A stretch of DNA of 40,363 nucleotides from assembly GCA_019192545.1 (NCBI GenBank), contig JAHCMI010000083.1, positions 1-40,363 of the forward strand. The letters are read 5' to 3'. The translations under genes and the position numbers were made by a program. Within the stretch, counting starts at the first letter, position 1; every line of letters starts with the position of its first letter. Source of the stretch: Rivularia sp. MS3 (GTDB taxonomy: Bacteria; Cyanobacteriota; Cyanobacteriia; Cyanobacteriales; Nostocaceae). This document shows positions 1 through 8,114 of this stretch, piece by piece. The notes under the pieces were generated by a model. That model was not told the origin of the DNA and did not search any database. It saw only the letters and a list, made by a program, of their open reading frames with translations.

Positions 1-1741
1 TGATAATTTCTAAGCCTTGATTATTTTCTATGGTGTTTACTACAGACTTTGAGTCATCTTGAGCTACATAGGAACTGATTTCACCGTCTTGAAAATTGAT
101 AGATGGAATTTCAGATGATGTCTGTGTTTGAGTTTCTACTGGAGCTTGTGGTTGTGGTTGAGTTTCAGTTGATGTTTGAGTTTCTACCGGAGCTTGTGGT
201 TGTGGTTGATTTTGTTGATTTTGTTCGTAAACTCTCAAGTTTTTCCACTGACTGTGGGCATTCTTGCTACCGTTATCATGATCGTTGGCAAACAGCAGAT
301 AGTTGATATTGATGTCTTGACTAAAGTAGTCTGAAAGCTTAATTTGATAAGTTTGCCAACCTTTACCGGTAACATCTTGCTTGAAGTCAGTAATACCGAA
401 GTTATCTTTACCTTCTAATTGGAATATTCGCCCTTTATCGCTATTTACATCGAATTTGCTGTTAGTTTCTAAGCCGATTGCCTGAATTTCTCCTTTAACA
501 AGGCTGTTGAATTCAAATTCGAGGATGGTGTCTTTAGTAACTTGATAGTTAAAATCAAACTTTTTCCAACCATTGTTGATAATTTCTAAGCCTTGATTAT
601 TTTCTATGGTGTTTACTACAGACTTTGAGTCGTCTTGAGCTACATAGGAACTGATTTCACCGTCTTGAAAATTGATAATCGTTTGAGGTGATTGAGTTTC
701 TTGTGATTGAGGTAATTGAGTTTCTTGTGGCTGTGGGATTTGGCTCTGAGTGTCAGCTTGATTAATATCCCAACCTAAATCTTCCAAAACCCCTAAAGTA
801 ATTCCACCAGGATTGTGAATTACTTCACCTGCTCTAAGTTCAGGTGTCATTAAAGCATCAGGATTACCTTTAGAATATGTAGCTTCGTCAAGATGCGCGA
901 TACTTGAACCATATTGCCATTTACCAGGTGCATATAGTTTAACTTGTTCGCCACCATTCGCTTCTACTGCATTTTTACCATTAAAAAATAAATCGTTGCT
1001 TCTTAATTGTGTTTTAAGCTCCGAAGAGTTATTAAAAAATGTATCAAGACTTTGATTATCACCGTTGACTATAAACCTTTCATAAATTGTAGTTCCATAA
1101 GTGCCCGTACCGCTGCTATTAATTAAATCGGTGATTCCAAAACCATGCCCTAACTCATGTAAAACGACAGTAGTAAAATCATATTTATTTCCTGGTTTTC
1201 CATCAGTGGCAAGATACCAATTATTAAAACTGCTGTTCAACCATACTTTAATTTCCGCACCATCGCCATTTAAATCTTTACCAGCTAAATGATTAGCTAA
1301 TGACATTACATAAGAAGTATCATTCTGAGTTGCACCTGCAAAATTGCTTCTAAAGCCATTTGGTGAAGCTGCACCTAAAATATTGCTACCATATTGACTC
1401 AAATCTTCCCAATAAGCATCAACTTCAATAGCAATATCAGATTTTATCCATCCTTCCCAGATATTTACTGCGTATTCAAAAGCATTTTTTGCTGCTTCTG
1501 AAAAGCCATAGTAATTAACGTTGATTGTAGCTGTTGGAGGATTTAGAATTGTAGAATATACAGCGCTTTGACTGGCATCTAAAATAGTACTAGCTCCAGA
1601 AAAATCATGATATTCAGGACTATCATCACCACCAACTTGACCCGTTAATAGCTCCTCAAGTGAAAATTTTATGTCTTCTGTTGTTGAATGATTATAGTTG
1701 TTTGAATTGGAAAGTTTTAAACCAGGATTATTATTTTTCAT
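1..1741 (-). CDS. Secreted-type zinc metallopeptidase with repeated C-terminal beta-sandwich modules (partial, C-terminus off window)
   Basis: An open frame starts at ATG 1741 (an in-frame TGA lies 13 codons upstream and no other ATG intervenes) and runs off the left edge, giving 580 visible residues. Residues 195-205 read HELGHGFGITD, a HExxHxxGxxD zinc site (H195, E196, H199, D205). About 90 residues later comes ALMTPELRAGEVIHNPGG and then LEDLGW, a pattern common in bacterial zincin peptidases. There is no classical signal peptide. A Q/P/E/T-rich linker follows, then a module of about 150 residues beginning INFQDGEISSYVAQDD with predicted beta structure (about residues 355-506), a second linker, and the start of a second copy at the window edge. 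I infer an exported peptidase with carbohydrate- or surface-binding C-terminal modules. The export route is unknown; type I secretion is possible. The substrate cannot be told. No strong Shine-Dalgarno sequence precedes the start. Confidence 0.8.
   Translation of the reverse strand, partial: MKNNNPGLKLSNSNNYNHSTTEDIKFSLEELLTGQVGGDDSPEYHDFSGASTILDASQSAVYSTILNPPTATINVNYYGFSEAAKNAFEYAVNIWEGWIKSDIAIEVDAYWEDLSQYGSNILGAASPNGFRSNFAGATQNDTSYVMSLANHLAGKDLNGDGAEIKVWLNSSFNNWYLATDGKPGNKYDFTTVVLHELGHGFGITDLINSSGTGTYGTTIYERFIVNGDNQSLDTFFNNSSELKTQLRSNDLFFNGKNAVEANGGEQVKLYAPGKWQYGSSIAHLDEATYSKGNPDALMTPELRAGEVIHNPGGITLGVLEDLGWDINQADTQSQIPQPQETQLPQSQETQSPQTIINFQDGEISSYVAQDDSKSVVNTIENNQGLEIINNGWKKFDFNYQVTKDTILEFEFNSLVKGEIQAIGLETNSKFDVNSDKGRIFQLEGKDNFGITDFKQDVTGKGWQTYQIKLSDYFSQDININYLLFANDHDNGSKNAHSQWKNLRVYEQNQQNQPQPQAPVETQTSTETQPQPQAPVETQTQTSSEIPSINFQDGEISSYVAQDDSKSVVNTIENNQGLEII
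127..222. repeat. 48-bp tandem repeat coding the Q/P-rich interdomain linker
   Basis: Two adjacent copies of a 48-bp unit (starting at 127 and 175) encode QPQPQAPVETQTSTET-type linker repeats of 16 residues between the two C-terminal modules of the metallopeptidase. The second copy diverges towards its end. Confidence 0.8.
577..677. repeat. Duplicated segment of the metallopeptidase C-terminal module
   Basis: Positions 577-677 match positions 1-101 with one visible mismatch (632 versus 56). Both copies encode the start of the C-terminal module of the metallopeptidase, so the protein carries at least two near-identical modules. Only about the first 34 residues of the second module lie inside the window. 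Confidence 0.95.
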
Positions 1742-2380
1742 TTTACCAACAGCGTTTGATGATTTAAATGGATTTATTAATCAGTACAAAATTTATGACA
1801 ATTTAAATAAACTGAATTATCATATTTGACTATTTTTTATGAAGATTTTTTTTTAAAATGGGTTTGAGCGGAAACAGCCAGTATAGATAATTATTCAAGT
1901 TGCATCCAAATCTTTTTATTTGACTAACAAAAAATAATTATTTTTTGAGAAAAGCAGATATAAAAGGTGATTAAGGCAATCTTAACCACTTGAAAAATAT
2001 ATTTCTTCAGAGCTAGCACTTAATTCTTATTTAGTCTGCAATTACTGATAAACCTGAAATTTAAATAGTTTTTGATAAAAATTTATAGTTAATAAGTGAA
2101 AAAACTTAATTTTATGATTTTTGAACTGTATAACTTAAACTGAAGGCAATAAAAAAATAATTATTCTGAAAACTTATAGCAGGTGTTTTCTGCTTTTTTC
2201 AGTAAAGTTACTTATAAAATAAACACTATTTACTATATATAAAAAATGAGCTACACCAATTTACTGAAGTTAGTAAAGTGCAGCCCATTTTAATTGTTTA
2301 ATGTTTAGATGCGCTCTTGGCGATCGCCATCATATACATCTTAAAAGTGATTAATCAAACCTAATATTATGAATTTTTTG
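1742..2380. other. Intergenic region, no gene seen
   Basis: About 640 bases of AT-rich DNA between two minus-strand genes. I see no convincing reading frame, tRNA or strong terminator. One HIP1-like GCGATCGC octamer lies near 2320-2330. It should hold the promoter of the metallopeptidase gene, but no clear promoter motif stands out. Confidence 0.5.
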
Positions 2381-4030
2381 CTAAAATTCATAAGCTCCTG
2401 CATCAACGCCAGCACCCGTTAATCGTTGCTTGCCGTCTTTACCAAGTCGTGCGTAATCACCAATAGAAAAAGAACCAATATCTATAGCTGGTGAAGTTGA
2501 TGTCAGGCGGTAATTATTACCTGATGAATTGACAAAATCAACCGATTCAGCTAATTCATTATCAAAAGCGTTGAAATTTCCAACTCTAGTTCCTCCGTCA
2601 TAAAGAACTTCGGTTTTATCTGCAAATTCCTCTGTATTTACAAATAAGTTATTGTCCAAAGTGACATTACTTGCATCTTCTACATAGGCATTCCGGAAAC
2701 TATTTTCAGAAAAGATATTATTGCGAATCTTAATATTTCGAGGATTGTAACCCCTACCGCTATTGTCTACATAAACACCTTGAACGTTGTCAGCAAAAGT
2801 ATTATTTACAATCTCTACATCTTCTACATTATTAATAATCGCAACTCCTCTGCCACCATTTTCTATCCTTCTTCCATTTCCATAAATGACATTGTTATAG
2901 ATATTGATATCGGATACGTCTCCGACACTGGGAACTTCATCTGCAATAAGGATTCCATCTGCGGTGTTAGCAAAGATTTCATTGTTATAAATATCTAAAT
3001 TGAATGAATCGGCACGATTACCATCTACATAGATAGCTGGACCACCTCTAAAACCGTCATAAGTACCGGAAATCAAAGCCTGAGAGGTGATGGAATTACC
3101 GTGAATCAAGCCGTTACGAGAACCTACTTTAATATCCATACCTTCTCGCTTGCCGTCTATCATTTTATTATTGGCAACTTCAAAACCATCAACGCCCCAG
3201 ATGCTCAATGCTTCTTGATCTCCGTCTGTATCTCCGGGGCCATCCCATTTCCAATTAGCTCGTTCGACAGTATTATTAAGTACCTTAACATTACTGCCGG
3301 TGATTTCTCTTTCTCCACCGCCAAAGAAAGTTTTTGGTAAAACGATAATTCCCGAACTTCCCGTTTGATAAGTTTCGTTATTTTGAACGGTCATATTTTT
3401 CGCGTCACTAAGCGATATTCCAGCCCAGGATGTATTCTCTATTCGGAAGCCATCAATTACCCAATTGCTTTGCCCTGGTGATTGAATCACCCCTTCAGGA
3501 AAACCACCGCTATTCGGATTTGGATCGCGCAATGTTACATCTCCGTTGGCTTTGAGGGTAATTCTTTGCGAATCGCTACCAGATTTACCAAGACTGATTA
3601 ATTCTGTATAGGTACCGGGTTGAACTAAAACTGTATCCCCCGGAGCGATAGGAGAGTCTTCACTGACTGCGTAATTAATACTTTTCCAAGGCTGGTTTTG
3701 CGTACCAGGATTATTATCATTGCCGCTTGGAGAAACGTAATAAAATCTCCCGCCACTACTTTGAGGAATTGGATCTGTAGAGGCTGTTATGGATGCTCCG
3801 ACTGAAACAGCAGCAGCTTGATTTCCCGTAATTTGGTCTGAATCGTAACTGCCGTCGAGGCTATCTGAATCTATCGAAATATCGCTTTCTATATCTACAT
3901 CCATCAAATTAGAAGCTTCCATGCTCGATATAGCAGTGCTAAAATTATTTTCATAAGGAACAAATTCTTCTAAGGGATTTACTGGAAGAAAAGCGTCGGT
4001 TTGAAAAATTTGTGATTCAGTAAAGTCCAT
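2381..4030 (-). CDS. Right-handed parallel beta-helix protein (pectate-lyase-like fold)
   Basis: 549 residues from ATG 4030. That start is preferred over an ATG eight codons upstream because AAGGAG sits 5 nt before it. Residues 1-90 are acidic, low in complexity and lack a signal peptide. From about residue 93 the chain reads YYVSPSGNDNNPGTQNQPWK, the DUF1565-like entry to beta-helix proteins. It continues as many short turns of the types N-N-x-I, IYNNEIFAN, VEIVNNTFADN and IKIRNNIFSEN, typical of PbH1 coils. It ends in a cap region with an LTSTSPAIDIG...DAGAYEF motif that is common in cell-surface beta-helix proteins. Such proteins usually bind or cleave polysaccharide. No catalytic residues can be assigned, so an enzymatic role is not claimed. 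Like its neighbour at 1-1741 it appears exported without a Sec signal, so the two may use the same export system. Confidence 0.85.
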   Translation of the reverse strand: MDFTESQIFQTDAFLPVNPLEEFVPYENNFSTAISSMEASNLMDVDIESDISIDSDSLDGSYDSDQITGNQAAAVSVGASITASTDPIPQSSGGRFYYVSPSGNDNNPGTQNQPWKSINYAVSEDSPIAPGDTVLVQPGTYTELISLGKSGSDSQRITLKANGDVTLRDPNPNSGGFPEGVIQSPGQSNWVIDGFRIENTSWAGISLSDAKNMTVQNNETYQTGSSGIIVLPKTFFGGGEREITGSNVKVLNNTVERANWKWDGPGDTDGDQEALSIWGVDGFEVANNKMIDGKREGMDIKVGSRNGLIHGNSITSQALISGTYDGFRGGPAIYVDGNRADSFNLDIYNNEIFANTADGILIADEVPSVGDVSDINIYNNVIYGNGRRIENGGRGVAIINNVEDVEIVNNTFADNVQGVYVDNSGRGYNPRNIKIRNNIFSENSFRNAYVEDASNVTLDNNLFVNTEEFADKTEVLYDGGTRVGNFNAFDNELAESVDFVNSSGNNYRLTSTSPAIDIGSFSIGDYARLGKDGKQRLTGAGVDAGAYEF

Positions 4031-4424
4031 GTTTCTCCTTGTATTTTCAAGCAAGCGATATCCAATCGAATCAAATTAACTTTGTTCGACTATCTTTACA
4101 GACAAATTTCAGATTAAGTTACATCAATCTATACTCAGGTTGAGTAAATTTTGTATAGACATGAAAAGGTTATACAGCATGAAAATTATCTAAATTGATA
4201 ACTACATAAATCACCATTGAATTAGTTGCTTGGTATAATTAATTCATGATGATTCTAGGAATTACGGTCTTTAGATAACCAAGATTCTACTTTTACTGCC
4301 ATATTAACCAAAACATAGAAAAACTTAGCATTGTTAAATTGTCAAGAATAGTAAGTTGTTTTTATGGATTTTGAGTTTATTTTTAACCCGTATACAAATA
4401 TCTCAGGCTTCTATTCTTAACTTA

Positions 4425-4470
4425 TCTATCAAAAGTAATAGTTCATCTCATTTATATTACTTTTGATAGA
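4425..4470. repeat. Perfect 16-bp inverted repeat (stem-loop)
   Basis: TCTATCAAAAGTAATA at 4425-4440 is the exact reverse complement of 4455-4470, with a 14-nt loop. It lies downstream of the Nudix gene and its remnant on the minus strand. No T-run follows on either strand, so it is not a standard intrinsic terminator. It may be an mRNA 3'-end hairpin or the remains of a small mobile element. The rest of 4031-4522 holds nothing else that I can identify. Confidence 0.8.
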
Positions 4471-4522
4471 GTATATTTCTAGAAATTTATATAGAGATAA
4501 AGCATTATTCTTTTTATATAAA

Positions 4523-4666
4523 TTAATCAAAATTTGCTGCTAAATCTAGATTGCGATAATGTTTAAACAGCCAGGTAATTTGATTCGGTAAAATGCGCCC
4601 TAACAAAATTTGTATGATTGGCAATAATTTCTGCTGCTAGTTTCTGCAACTGATGCAAAATTTGAG
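4523..4666 (-). pseudogene. Decayed, internally deleted paralogue of the adjacent Nudix gene
   Basis: Reading the minus strand, the last codons before the stop at 4523-4525 give ITWLFKHYRNLDLAANFD. This matches the C-terminus of the intact neighbour, ITRFFEHYRHLHLPTDFD. In another frame just upstream, LHQLQKLAAEIIANHT resembles that neighbour's N-terminal KLLRTIAAEIISSQT. The whole catalytic Nudix domain is missing between them and the two pieces are out of frame. The simplest reading is a tandem duplicate that lost its middle and then decayed. It begins immediately after the stop codon of the intact gene. Confidence 0.75.
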
Positions 4667-5290
4667 TTAATCAAAATCTGTCGGTAAATGTAGATGGCGA
4701 TAATGTTCAAAGAACCGAGTAATTTGTAATGCTGTTACTCTTTTAATAGATAGTTGAGGAATGTTATCTTCAGCAAAAAATCTTACTTCTTCTGTTTCAA
4801 TACTTGTTATTGGTTTTCCACTAATAATTTCACATTGAAAACACAGCTTATATAAACCGTAGGGAAAAGGTGTGTGTCCGTGTTTCTGATTATTATTATC
4901 GTAAACAGACAATAATTTAATCGGTTTAGTTTGATATCCCGATTCTTCAAAAGTTTCTCTAACTGCGACTTCTCCCGGAGATTCTCCGACTTCTGCAAAT
5001 CCACCAGGTAAAGACCAAAATCCATCAGAACGCTGTTTAACCAACAATATTTTATTATCTTGAAATACCGCACTGCTGACAGCTACTTTAGGCGTGGGAT
5101 ATCCGATTTGTTTTATTGATAAATCTAATATTTCGCTTTGTTCTATTTGAGTCTGACTAGAAATAATTTCGGCTGCAATAGTGCGTAATAATTTATAATC
5201 TTCGATTTGATAGGGATTTTTATTATAAAGCAAACCTTTCTGAGCAATAACTTGAATTTTCTGCGCCCATTCTAACCATTTTGGCTGCAT
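4667..5290 (-). CDS. Nudix hydrolase with Nudix_N_2-type N-terminal domain
   Basis: 207 residues. Residues 1-50 (MQPKWLEWAQKIQVIAQKGL, then PYQIEDYKLLRTIAAEII) match the N-terminal helical domain found in YjhB-like Nudix enzymes. Residues 97-119 are a complete Nudix box, GX5EX7REXXEEXG (G97, E103, R111, E112, E115, E116, G118), so the magnesium-binding helix is intact. Such enzymes hydrolyse nucleoside diphosphates linked to another moiety, often ADP-ribose or related sugar nucleotides. The exact substrate cannot be read from sequence. It is probably cytosolic and monocistronic, with a gap of about 300 nt to pgk upstream. A deleted relic of a paralogue follows directly. Confidence 0.9.
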   Translation of the reverse strand: MQPKWLEWAQKIQVIAQKGLLYNKNPYQIEDYKLLRTIAAEIISSQTQIEQSEILDLSIKQIGYPTPKVAVSSAVFQDNKILLVKQRSDGFWSLPGGFAEVGESPGEVAVRETFEESGYQTKPIKLLSVYDNNNQKHGHTPFPYGLYKLCFQCEIISGKPITSIETEEVRFFAEDNIPQLSIKRVTALQITRFFEHYRHLHLPTDFD

Positions 5291-5460
5291 TGATTTTTAT
5301 AATTTTTCATAATTATAAGCGGATAAGCATGTCTCGTTTATCAGTAAGATGTAACTCAGTTTAGGAAAAAATGTTCTTTCCCCAACTGAGACACCCCACA
5401 AAATTTTTTGTTGTTAAAGAGTTAGAAGCTAAAGTTAATAGTTAATAGTTAATTTAAAAC

Positions 5461-5588
5461 CAACCAGGACTTACGCAGCAATAATGGAAAGCATAGCGTT
5501 TCAGACATTCTAGATCCCCCCAACCCCCCTTAAACAAGGGGGGCTTGCTTCCTACTAACTACTAACCACTAACTACTAACTACTAATT
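5461..5588. repeat. Dispersed-repeat cluster: GC hairpin plus 7-bp STRR
   Basis: CCCCCCTT (5524-5531) and AAGGGGGG (5536-5543) form a perfect 8-bp stem with loop AAAC. It sits inside a sequence beginning AGGACTTACGCA, which I recall as a common dispersed repeat of cyanobacteria. Five heptamers of ACTAACT type follow at 5554-5588. The last unit overlaps the pgk stop codon (5587-5589). Confidence 0.8.
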
Positions 5589-6792
5589 AAGCATCATTCA
5601 ATGCTGCAATACCTGGCAGAGTCTTGCCTTCGAGTAATTCTAAACTCGCACCACCACCAGTCGAAATATGGCTCATTTGGTCGGCTAAACCAACTTTTTC
5701 TACTGCTGCGACGGAGTCACCACCACCGATGATGGTAGTAGCACCTTTCTTGCTCAAATCAGCTAAAGTCCGAGCAATTGCTTCGGTACCAACAGCGAAT
5801 TTATCGAATTCAAATACACCCATAGGACCGTTCCAAATTACAGACTTGCAGTCGCCAAGAGCTTCCTGGAACTTCTTCACGGAATCGGGACCGATATCTA
5901 AACCCATCCAACCATCGGGAATATTTTCGATGCTGACAGTTTGAGAATTAGCATCAGCTGCAAAGTTATCAGCTACAACTACATCGGTAGGTAACAATAG
6001 CTCTACACCTTTTTCTTTAGCTTTTGCTTCCAAAGTCTTTGCTAATTCTAATTTGTCTTCTTCTACCAAAGACTTACCGACATTCAAACCACGGGCTTTG
6101 TAGAATGTGAAAATCATTCCACCACCGATGATTAATTTGTCGCATTTGTCAAGTAAAGTTTCAATTACACCGATTTTGCTGGAAACTTTAGAACCACCAA
6201 TAATAGCAGCTAAAGGACGCTGGGGATTTTCGATAGCATTTTGTAGATACTGTAATTCTTTCTCAATCAAATATCCAGCAATAGAAGGACTCAGGTAGCG
6301 AGTTACACCTTCGGTGGAAGCATGAGCGCGGTGTGCGGTACCAAAAGCATCATTTACGTATAAATCAGCGTTAGAAGCTAATTTTTTTGCAAAGTCGGGG
6401 TCATTTTTTTCTTCTTCGCTGTAGAAGCGCACGTTTTCTAATAACAGTACGTCTCCATTGTTTAGTGCCCCGACTTTATTGGTAACTTCATCACCAATAC
6501 AGTCGTCACATTTTGCAACATCTTTGCCCAGTAACTCTGAAAGACGCTTTGCAACTGGAGTTAAGCGTAGTTTATCTTTAACTTCGCCTTTTGGTCTTCC
6601 GAAATGACTGGTTAAAATTACTTTGGCTTCTTTGCTAATTAAATCTTGAATTGTAGGTAAAGCGGCACGAATGCGAGTGTCGTCTGTGATATTACCTGCA
6701 TCATCCAAAGGTACGTTGAAATCAGCCCGCACTAAAGCCCGTTTGCCTTGTAAGTCACTTTTAGACAAATTTGCTAAAGTTTTTTTCGCCAT
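5587..6792 (-). CDS. pgk: Phosphoglycerate kinase
   Basis: 401 residues from ATG 6792; an upstream in-frame TTG at 6798 is less likely, and GGGAG lies about 10 nt before the ATG. It transfers phosphate between 1,3-bisphosphoglycerate and ADP, serving glycolysis and, in reverse, the Calvin cycle. Family signatures are clear: [12 protein letters not shown] near the N-terminus, [10 protein letters not shown], the substrate-binding [25 protein letters not shown], and the C-terminal nucleotide loop GGGDSVAAV. The length is normal for bacterial Pgk. It stands alone, divergent from the universal stress protein gene at 6880, with both promoters in an 87-nt gap. Its 3' end runs directly into a heptamer repeat. 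Confidence 0.98.
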   Translation of the reverse strand: MAKKTLANLSKSDLQGKRALVRADFNVPLDDAGNITDDTRIRAALPTIQDLISKEAKVILTSHFGRPKGEVKDKLRLTPVAKRLSELLGKDVAKCDDCIGDEVTNKVGALNNGDVLLLENVRFYSEEEKNDPDFAKKLASNADLYVNDAFGTAHRAHASTEGVTRYLSPSIAGYLIEKELQYLQNAIENPQRPLAAIIGGSKVSSKIGVIETLLDKCDKLIIGGGMIFTFYKARGLNVGKSLVEEDKLELAKTLEAKAKEKGVELLLPTDVVVADNFAADANSQTVSIENIPDGWMGLDIGPDSVKKFQEALGDCKSVIWNGPMGVFEFDKFAVGTEAIARTLADLSKKGATTIIGGGDSVAAVEKVGLADQMSHISTGGGASLELLEGKTLPGIAALNDA

Positions 6793-6879
6793 AATCAAGC
6801 TCTCCCGATCGCTTTTTGTTATTGTTTTGAAATAGAACTATCAAGATTTTACAGAGTTTCGGTGTCACAGGGGAATCCG

Positions 6880-7290
6880 ATGTTCAAAACAATTCTTTTT
6901 CCAGTAGATCAAAGTCGGGAAGCACGGGAGGCTGCGGAGGTTGTAGCTGGGTTAGTACAGATTCATCAAAGCAGCTTGATATTGCTGAGCGTAGTGGAAG
7001 AATCTGCTGTTTCAGAATCTAAGGATGATGATGTAATGAAATCGCCACAAAAGGTTGAACAATTACTTAAAGATGCAAGAGCCTTCTTTTCTAGTCAGGG
7101 AATAGAAGCGTCAATTATTGAAAAGGAAGGTAAACCCGCTTTTGTGATTTGTGATGTGGCTGATGAGATTAAAGCTAGTTTAATCGTTATGGGCTGCCGT
7201 GGATTGGGGTTAACCGATGAAGGTTCTCACGATAGCGTTACTAGCCGGGTGATTAATCTTTCTCCCTGCCCAGTGATGATTGTACCTTAG
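6880..7290 (+). CDS. Universal stress protein (UspA family)
   Basis: 136 residues. ATG 6880 is chosen over GTG 6862 because AGGGGA sits about 5 nt upstream and the chain then starts with the usual MFKTILFPVDQS. A single Usp domain occupies the whole chain, ending SPCPVMIVP. The ATP-binding loop of the family is G-xx-G-x9-G-S/T. Here G-C-R-G is present, but the expected G-S is D-S (in GSHDSVTS), so nucleotide binding may be weakened or altered. These proteins bind ATP or act as dimeric stress and signalling proteins in the cytosol. It is divergent from pgk. Confidence 0.92.
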   Translation: MFKTILFPVDQSREAREAAEVVAGLVQIHQSSLILLSVVEESAVSESKDDDVMKSPQKVEQLLKDARAFFSSQGIEASIIEKEGKPAFVICDVADEIKASLIVMGCRGLGLTDEGSHDSVTSRVINLSPCPVMIVP

Positions 7291-7567
7291 TCAGCGAGCA
7301 GCTGACAGTTAATAGTTAACAACGCCGGAGTTGGGAGTTAGTTCTAAAATTATACTTCTGATAATTGGTTTACTTAGGCTGAGTTACTTAGTTAATAGTT
7401 TTTGTTTTTATATGCTAGGATTCGCTTGCGGAGTTTAGTTTCATTTGTAAAGCTATTTATTTGTTAACTCTTAACTACTCCCTACTCCTTACGAATTACC
7501 TTCGCGTAACGTCTCCCGGAGGAAGATATTACGAATTATAATTATTCTCCGCTCTTTGTAACAAAAC
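7291..7567. other. Intergenic region with STRR-like repeats
   Basis: Holds degenerate heptamers (TTAACTC and CCTACTC types near 7458-7490) and a TTCGCGTAACGTCTCCCGGA sequence that resembles a dispersed cyanobacterial repeat. No gene is visible. Confidence 0.5.
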
Positions 7568-7981
7568 TTACATAAATTTTTCTTTGGCGTTTTCGTATAA
7601 TGATTTATCGCTCTTCTTATTAGAATTATCCGACTCAACCACACTCTCTTTTCGGACGGGTTTTTGTATATTTTGTAGTAGTAAATAGTTTAAAACCGTG
7701 CGAATGACAATAATTACTGCTAGTCTTCCTATATCTTCCCAGCTAGGAGTTATGGTAGTCCTAAGAATAGTTCCTCCAACTAAAAAGTTTAATCCCAAAG
7801 AAAACGAGTAACCCATTTGTAACCGGCTTTCTTGGAACATTTTAGCCGAGTTTGAAAAAGAGAAGGCATTGCGTAAAAATATAATAAGACCTTTAATTAA
7901 CCCTATAGAAATTACGAAAAGGGCTAATATTTGACAGGTACTAATTGCAATTTCGATAAGATTTTTTACAAAGGGTTCCAT
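7568..7981 (-). CDS. DUF1622 family small integral membrane protein
   Basis: 137 residues. There are three hydrophobic segments (about 10-35, 57-75 and 85-103), with the conserved ESRLQMGYSFSLGLNFLVGG and DIGRLAVIIVIRTVLNYLL stretches that I recognise from DUF1622 membrane proteins. The C-terminal 30 residues are charged and probably cytoplasmic. The function is unknown in the family. It stands between two genes with gaps over 130 nt, so it is probably its own transcript. No Shine-Dalgarno sequence is visible. Confidence 0.85.
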   Translation of the reverse strand: MEPFVKNLIEIAISTCQILALFVISIGLIKGLIIFLRNAFSFSNSAKMFQESRLQMGYSFSLGLNFLVGGTILRTTITPSWEDIGRLAVIIVIRTVLNYLLLQNIQKPVRKESVVESDNSNKKSDKSLYENAKEKFM

Positions 7982-8089
7982 ATTTTTATTTTTTAGATTT
8001 ACAAATCAACATCTACTTTGCATTGATGAATAAATTTTATCTCAACTCTTAAATTAACAAAACTATATAATTATTATCGCTAATTACCC

Positions 8090-8110
8090 ACTACCTATTA
8101 ACTATTAACT
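8090..8110. repeat. STRR of three 7-bp units next to the hemW stop
   Basis: ACTACCT, ATTAACT, ATTAACT at 8090-8110, ending four bases before the hemW stop codon at 8115-8117. Confidence 0.7.
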
Positions 8111-8114
8111 AATC

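Noticed and set aside
2161-2300. Imperfect repeats around GAGCTACACC...GTGCAGCCC as a terminator
   Set aside because: Pairing is weak and interrupted and no T-run follows on either strand.
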